Shown here one piece after another: positions 40,562 through 43,880 of a stretch of DNA of 43,880 nucleotides (position 1 is its first letter; each line of letters starts with the position of its first letter). The notes beneath the pieces were generated by a model that was not told the DNA's origin, ran no database searches, and saw only the letters and a list, made by a program, of their open reading frames with translations. The position numbers were made by a program, and so were the translations under genes. This DNA is from Porphyromonadaceae bacterium UBA7176 (GTDB lineage: Bacteria > Bacteroidota > Bacteroidia > Bacteroidales > Muribaculaceae). Location: the NCBI GenBank assembly GCA_002491245.1, contig DKVO01000023.1:16422-60301 (forward strand), written 5' to 3'.

Positions 40562-41995
40562 ATGAGTACAAATTCATCGCATACGCGCCGTGTGCGCCCG
40601 ACATGGGATACGGAAGAGAAAAGCGTATTCGAGAAAGGAATATTCTTTTCGGCACGACAGGCACTCAAACGTCATGCCAGCGGCGGCAATATACTTATCG
40701 CTGCGACGGCGTTGGCTCTTCTGATTGCCAATATACCTCAGTTCAACAATACTTATTTTGAGTTCTGGGATCAGGAAGTGCGTCTGCAGTTGGGCGACTT
40801 CAATGTTTTCAGTCATTCGGGCGAGGCCATGAGTCTGCTCGCTTTTATCAACGATGCACTGATGGCTATATTCTTCTTTTCGATAGGCCTTGAGATCAAG
40901 CGCGAGGTGCTTGTGGGAGAGTTGTCGTCGTTCAAGCAGGCTTTGCTGCCTATAGTGGGTGCTGTCGGTGGTATGGCAGTTCCTGTTGCGATTTATTATA
41001 TGCTCAGCAAGGGTACGGATTATGCCGGAGGTGCGGCTATACCGATGGCTACCGATATCGCTTTCTCGCTCGGTGTGCTTGCAATGCTTGGCAAACGGGT
41101 GCCGATGTCGCTCAAGATTTTCCTGACAACATTAGCGGTGGTTGACGATATCGGCGGTATCATAGTTATTGCGGCATTTTATTCGACCCATATAGAGCTG
41201 ATGCTACTGGTGTATGCTGCGGTGCTCTTCGGAGTGTTGTTGCTTGGTTCGGCCATGCGTATCAAAAGCAAAATTTTCTATCTCGGCATAGGTGGAGTGA
41301 TATGGTTCCTTTTCCTGAACTCGGGCATACATCCGACTATCGCCGGTGTGCTTGTGGCTTTCTGTGTGCCGGCGACTCCGGTGTTTGCGCCAAAGAAGTA
41401 TATCAAGATTATCCGCCGGTCGATATCTCACTTCAGTGAGGATGAGCCGGAGGATCTCGAACGTAAGTCGATACTCGACAAAGAGCAGATGAACTGGCTC
41501 AAGGAGGTGGAGTCGGCGTCGGATAAAGTGATTTCGCCGCTTCAGGATCTCGAGGACTCGCTGCACCCGGTGGTCAATTATTTTATCATACCTTTGTTTG
41601 CGTTTGCCAACGCCGGTATTTTCTTGCTCGATATGGATCCGGCCTCAATTGTAGAGGGTATCTCGCTGTCGGTTATCTGTGGTCTGGTTATAGGTAAGTT
41701 CCTGGGTATATTGAGCTTTTCGTGGCTTTGTGTCAAGCTTGGCCTCGCACCCATGCCTGCTCATTCCGACTGGCATATGATGTCGGCGGTCTCGATGCTC
41801 GGCGGTATAGGTTTCACTGTGTCGCTGTTCATCGCCACGCTTTCGTTTGATGTCTCGGTGGCTCATCAGGCCGATTTGCTGTCGCATGCCAAACTCGGTA
41901 TAGTATGTGGTTCGCTTGTGTCGGGAGTGATAGCGTTTGTGTGGCTTCATCTCACTTTGCCGAAGGGTATCGCCCCGGATGCCGCCGAAGACTGA
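40562..41995 (+). CDS. nhaA: Na+/H+ antiporter NhaA
   Basis: Inner-membrane antiporter exporting Na+ in exchange for H+. The 477-residue product has about 12 hydrophobic segments. The ion-binding pair is Asp195-Asp196 in TTLAVVDDIGGI, with Asp165 in MATDIAFSLG, FFFSIGLEIKREVLVGEL and the C-terminal MLGGIGFTVSLFIATLSF. A charged loop of about 60 residues (RRSISHFSEDEPEDLERK onwards) and a 30-residue N-terminal extension make it longer than the 388-residue E. coli protein. It is monocistronic with its own promoter. Confidence 0.96.
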   Translation: MSTNSSHTRRVRPTWDTEEKSVFEKGIFFSARQALKRHASGGNILIAATALALLIANIPQFNNTYFEFWDQEVRLQLGDFNVFSHSGEAMSLLAFINDALMAIFFFSIGLEIKREVLVGELSSFKQALLPIVGAVGGMAVPVAIYYMLSKGTDYAGGAAIPMATDIAFSLGVLAMLGKRVPMSLKIFLTTLAVVDDIGGIIVIAAFYSTHIELMLLVYAAVLFGVLLLGSAMRIKSKIFYLGIGGVIWFLFLNSGIHPTIAGVLVAFCVPATPVFAPKKYIKIIRRSISHFSEDEPEDLERKSILDKEQMNWLKEVESASDKVISPLQDLEDSLHPVVNYFIIPLFAFANAGIFLLDMDPASIVEGISLSVICGLVIGKFLGILSFSWLCVKLGLAPMPAHSDWHMMSAVSMLGGIGFTVSLFIATLSFDVSVAHQADLLSHAKLGIVCGSLVSGVIAFVWLHLTLPKGIAPDAAED

Positions 41996-42016
41996 GCCGG
42001 CAAGCCGGGCGATATC

Positions 42017-42661
42017 TTAAATCTTGAATATGACTCCGAAACCGAGCGACAGGATGTCTTTGAAGGGTATTGTGGAGTTGAGTACTTTCTGGCGTACATA
42101 GAGGTCGCATGTAGATATCTCGTAGTAAACAGACAGTTGGCTTGACATCACTCTTCTGTCGCGAGGGATAGTGAAAGACCACCGTTGACCGAATGCTAAA
42201 TGGAAACGCATACGGCTCGAAAAGCCGTAGTAGCCGTGAGGATAGCGGTCGGGCTCCGACATCCAGAAGTCTCCGTGGAGGATGGAGTTTACCGACAGAG
42301 CCACCGATAGCGGCTTGAAACGGACAGATTGGGCTATGCCTATCTTCCAGGGGATATATGCCTGACGGATGTTGAAGGTAAAGTAATGGGGATGGTTGTA
42401 CCTGTGGGGTATGTAGCCGAACAGGATGTGGGTTTCCCATTGGTCGGAGCGTCCGTAGTCCCATCCGACGCCGGCTGATACTGTGGCCAGGCCTCCGGCA
42501 TATTGGAGCATGTACATGTCGGGGAGTAGTTTCTGCCAAAAAATTTCCCTGCGCTCGATCCGGCGTTCGTATTTTGACTGAGCTGCCGCTGTTGCCGGCA
42601 GCAGAAGTGCTGCGACGGTTATCGCAGATATGATTGTGAACTTAAAAATTGACGATTTCAT
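42017..42661 (-). CDS. small outer-membrane beta-barrel protein, family not recognised
   Basis: A 214-residue protein with a signal peptide (about 1-28, ending ATAAAQ) and amphipathic strands throughout (GGLATVSAGVGWDYG, HILFGYIPHRYNHPHYFTFNIRQAYIPW, MRFHLAFGQRWSFTIP, ILSLGFGVIFKI at the C-terminus). Its size suits an 8-strand barrel. Aromatic and His residues are frequent. It overlaps the upstream phosphoesterase gene by 20 bp, so the two are probably coexpressed. A lipid-modifying barrel enzyme is conceivable, but I see no decisive catalytic motif. Confidence 0.7.
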   Translation of the reverse strand: MKSSIFKFTIISAITVAALLLPATAAAQSKYERRIERREIFWQKLLPDMYMLQYAGGLATVSAGVGWDYGRSDQWETHILFGYIPHRYNHPHYFTFNIRQAYIPWKIGIAQSVRFKPLSVALSVNSILHGDFWMSEPDRYPHGYYGFSSRMRFHLAFGQRWSFTIPRDRRVMSSQLSVYYEISTCDLYVRQKVLNSTIPFKDILSLGFGVIFKI

Positions 42662-43508
42662 GTTCGTAGCCCTGTTCGGTGACGGTTATGACGAAAAATG
42701 TGCGTTTGGCCATATTGGCGCATTGGTAGTACAAGATGCCGTTATCGAATATGTCGGTGACAGATGTGGAGTGGTTGTGGCCATTTAGGCATAAGCCTTT
42801 GGCCCGACTTCCGTCGGGTCGAGCCGGGTCGTCGTCTTCCATGCCAGGTAGTTGCGAGATGTAGTAATTGAATGGTTTGGCGACATTGTTGTTGAACTGT
42901 CCGTCGTATGGCTGGGCATGCATCACGACAATAGAGTGAGTCACCGCGCCGGGAGATGAGGCGTTGAGGGTGGCTATACGGAGTGCTTCGTTTTCGATAA
43001 ATTCGAGGTCGGGGACGGGGTATGAGTAGTCGTATTCGAGAGCGACCGTGTTGAGCATCATCAGGTATACCGGTCCGATCTGCAAGGAGTAGTTTTCGGG
43101 CCCGAACATGTAGTTGAAGGTTTCTTTTCCGTTACCGAGGCAGTCGTGGTTCCCGATTACGGTCAGATAAGGGATGCTGTATTTCTCGAGCATGTCGCGA
43201 GTCCATACGAATTCTTTAATCATTCCGAAGTCGGTCATGTCGCCGCCATGTACTATGAAGTCGATGTCGCCACGTGCTGAGATAATGTCGAGGGCATCTT
43301 TCATTTCGTCGAGCGCTCCCTGGGTGTCGGTTATGAACGCGAATTTGAATGGCGGTTTGAGGCCGGATGATTGGATAATGGCTGCGTTGGTGGTGTTGAT
43401 GTCTGTCTTTCCGTCGATTTTTGTCGCATATGGATGGTTTTCGAGCATATCGCATGAAGCGAATAGAACGGAGCAGAGTACCATGTATGATAATAAGTGA
43501 TGTTTCAT
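42642..43508 (-). CDS. calcineurin-like metallophosphoesterase lipoprotein
   Basis: A 288-residue lipoprotein; the signal ends at LFASC (Cys19). Metallophosphoesterase motifs are in order: FITDTQG (Gln where many members have His), HGGDMTDFG, VIGNHDC, VVMHAQPYDG and LNGHNHSTS. The two-metal site is therefore mostly intact. The substrate is unknown. It overlaps the downstream barrel gene by 20 bp. A -7-like TAATTTTG (minus, 43520-43513) lies so close to the ATG that the message would be nearly leaderless, and no spaced TTTG is seen. Confidence 0.88.
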   Translation of the reverse strand: MKHHLLSYMVLCSVLFASCDMLENHPYATKIDGKTDINTTNAAIIQSSGLKPPFKFAFITDTQGALDEMKDALDIISARGDIDFIVHGGDMTDFGMIKEFVWTRDMLEKYSIPYLTVIGNHDCLGNGKETFNYMFGPENYSLQIGPVYLMMLNTVALEYDYSYPVPDLEFIENEALRIATLNASSPGAVTHSIVVMHAQPYDGQFNNNVAKPFNYYISQLPGMEDDDPARPDGSRAKGLCLNGHNHSTSVTDIFDNGILYYQCANMAKRTFFVITVTEQGYEHEIVNF

Positions 43509-43682
43509 GCCGCAAAATTAATCAAATGTTCTCCAAGGGGCCTCAGGCTATCCACAACCGAACACAAACGGCGACATTTCGGCGAATGGAAATGGCGGAG
43601 GAGGGTGTTAAAGTAGGAAAATGCTCTGGTATGTCTAATTTTTGATATATCTTTGCGTTTGAAAACAAATGCTTACCCACAA

Positions 43683-43880
43683 ATGGCAAGAATAACCGTA
43701 AAAGATACCGAAGTTAATGTTGTAAAAGTAAATGGAGAGGACTACATTTGTCTCACAGATATGTTGCGAGCCAAAGATGGAGACTTCTTCATCACTGATT
43801 GGTTGCGTAATCGTAACACGCTTGAGTTTATCGGTATCTGGGAGAAAGTGTATAACCCCAGTTTTAATTATGGCGAATTC
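43683..43880 (+). CDS. KilA-N domain protein, 3'-truncated by window edge
   Basis: Sixty-six codons are visible from ATG 43683 (MARITVKDTEVNVVKVNGED) to the edge, all open. YICLTDMLRAKDG, FITDWLRNRNTLEFIGIWE and NPSFNYGEF match the N-terminal part of KilA-N domain proteins, a DNA-binding family common in phages and in Bacteroidetes chromosomes. TATCTTTG (43648-43655) with TCTG 19 nt upstream is a weak promoter candidate. Whether it belongs to a mobile element cannot be judged from the fragment; nothing else mobile is in the window. Confidence 0.85.
   Translation, partial: MARITVKDTEVNVVKVNGEDYICLTDMLRAKDGDFFITDWLRNRNTLEFIGIWEKVYNPSFNYGEF

Noticed and set aside
41996..42016. Terminator between nhaA and the convergent barrel gene
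   Set aside because: Only a 4-bp CCGG/CCGG pairing around CAAG is present, without a T-run.

Overview
The window reads as chromosomal DNA of a gut Bacteroidales bacterium, most plausibly of the Muribaculaceae or a near relative (family-level placement is inference). The support is: a methylmalonyl-CoA mutase split into two subunits, the two-component pair matching RprX/RprY, proteins matching families seen mainly in Bacteroidetes (DUF5723, DUF6089, DUF6242, two OmpH paralogues beside BamA), lipoproteins with short Cys lipoboxes, few Shine-Dalgarno-like sites, and nine sites matching the Bacteroidetes promoter TTTG-N19/20-TANNTTTG exactly. GC content is about one half.

Layout. 1-2178 (-): 3'-truncated DPE2-like 4-alpha-glucanotransferase. 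2436-6433 (-): methylmalonyl-CoA mutase large and small subunits (succinate/propionate branch), with promoter and terminator. 6621-7899 (+): tRNA-Glu(CUC), a terminator, then DNA polymerase IV. 7906-11124 (-): DUF5723 barrel and a large lipoprotein. 11515-18286 (-): envelope operon DUF6242, DUF6089, UppS, BamA, OmpH, OmpH. 18428-20643 (-): Pgi and MurI. 20700-22142 (-): secreted GH13 amylase.

22321-28969 (+) is a six-gene glycine-cleavage operon headed by a lipoate-protein ligase: lplA-gcvT-gcvH-gcvPA-gcvPB-lpdA. It is followed by YqgE/AlgH, then serC-serA (3-phosphoglycerate to serine), then tpiA, a SPOR protein and folE. The block therefore groups serine synthesis, glycine cleavage to methylene-THF, and the first step of pterin synthesis. 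34022-36264 (+) is the RprX/RprY-type pair, followed by a terminator and a 99-bp hairpin repeat. 36601-40385 (-) is a five-gene operon with four consecutive 4-bp ATGA overlaps: MINPP-like phosphatase, nitroreductase, DUF2520 Rossmann protein, KdsC-type HAD phosphatase, Maf. 40562-41995 (+) is NhaA. 42017-43508 (-) is a lipoprotein phosphoesterase plus a small outer-membrane barrel. A KilA-N gene begins at the right edge.

Most of the window is housekeeping. I found no CRISPR array, transposase, prophage or recognisable defence system. The less expected signals are: palindromes overlapping several promoters (malQ, lplA, serC, tpiA), a strong hairpin between tpiA and the SPOR gene, a tandem repeat with two GGA-triloop hairpins per unit, a Cys/His cluster in the small mutase subunit, and a SerA with altered NAD-binding and catalytic positions.
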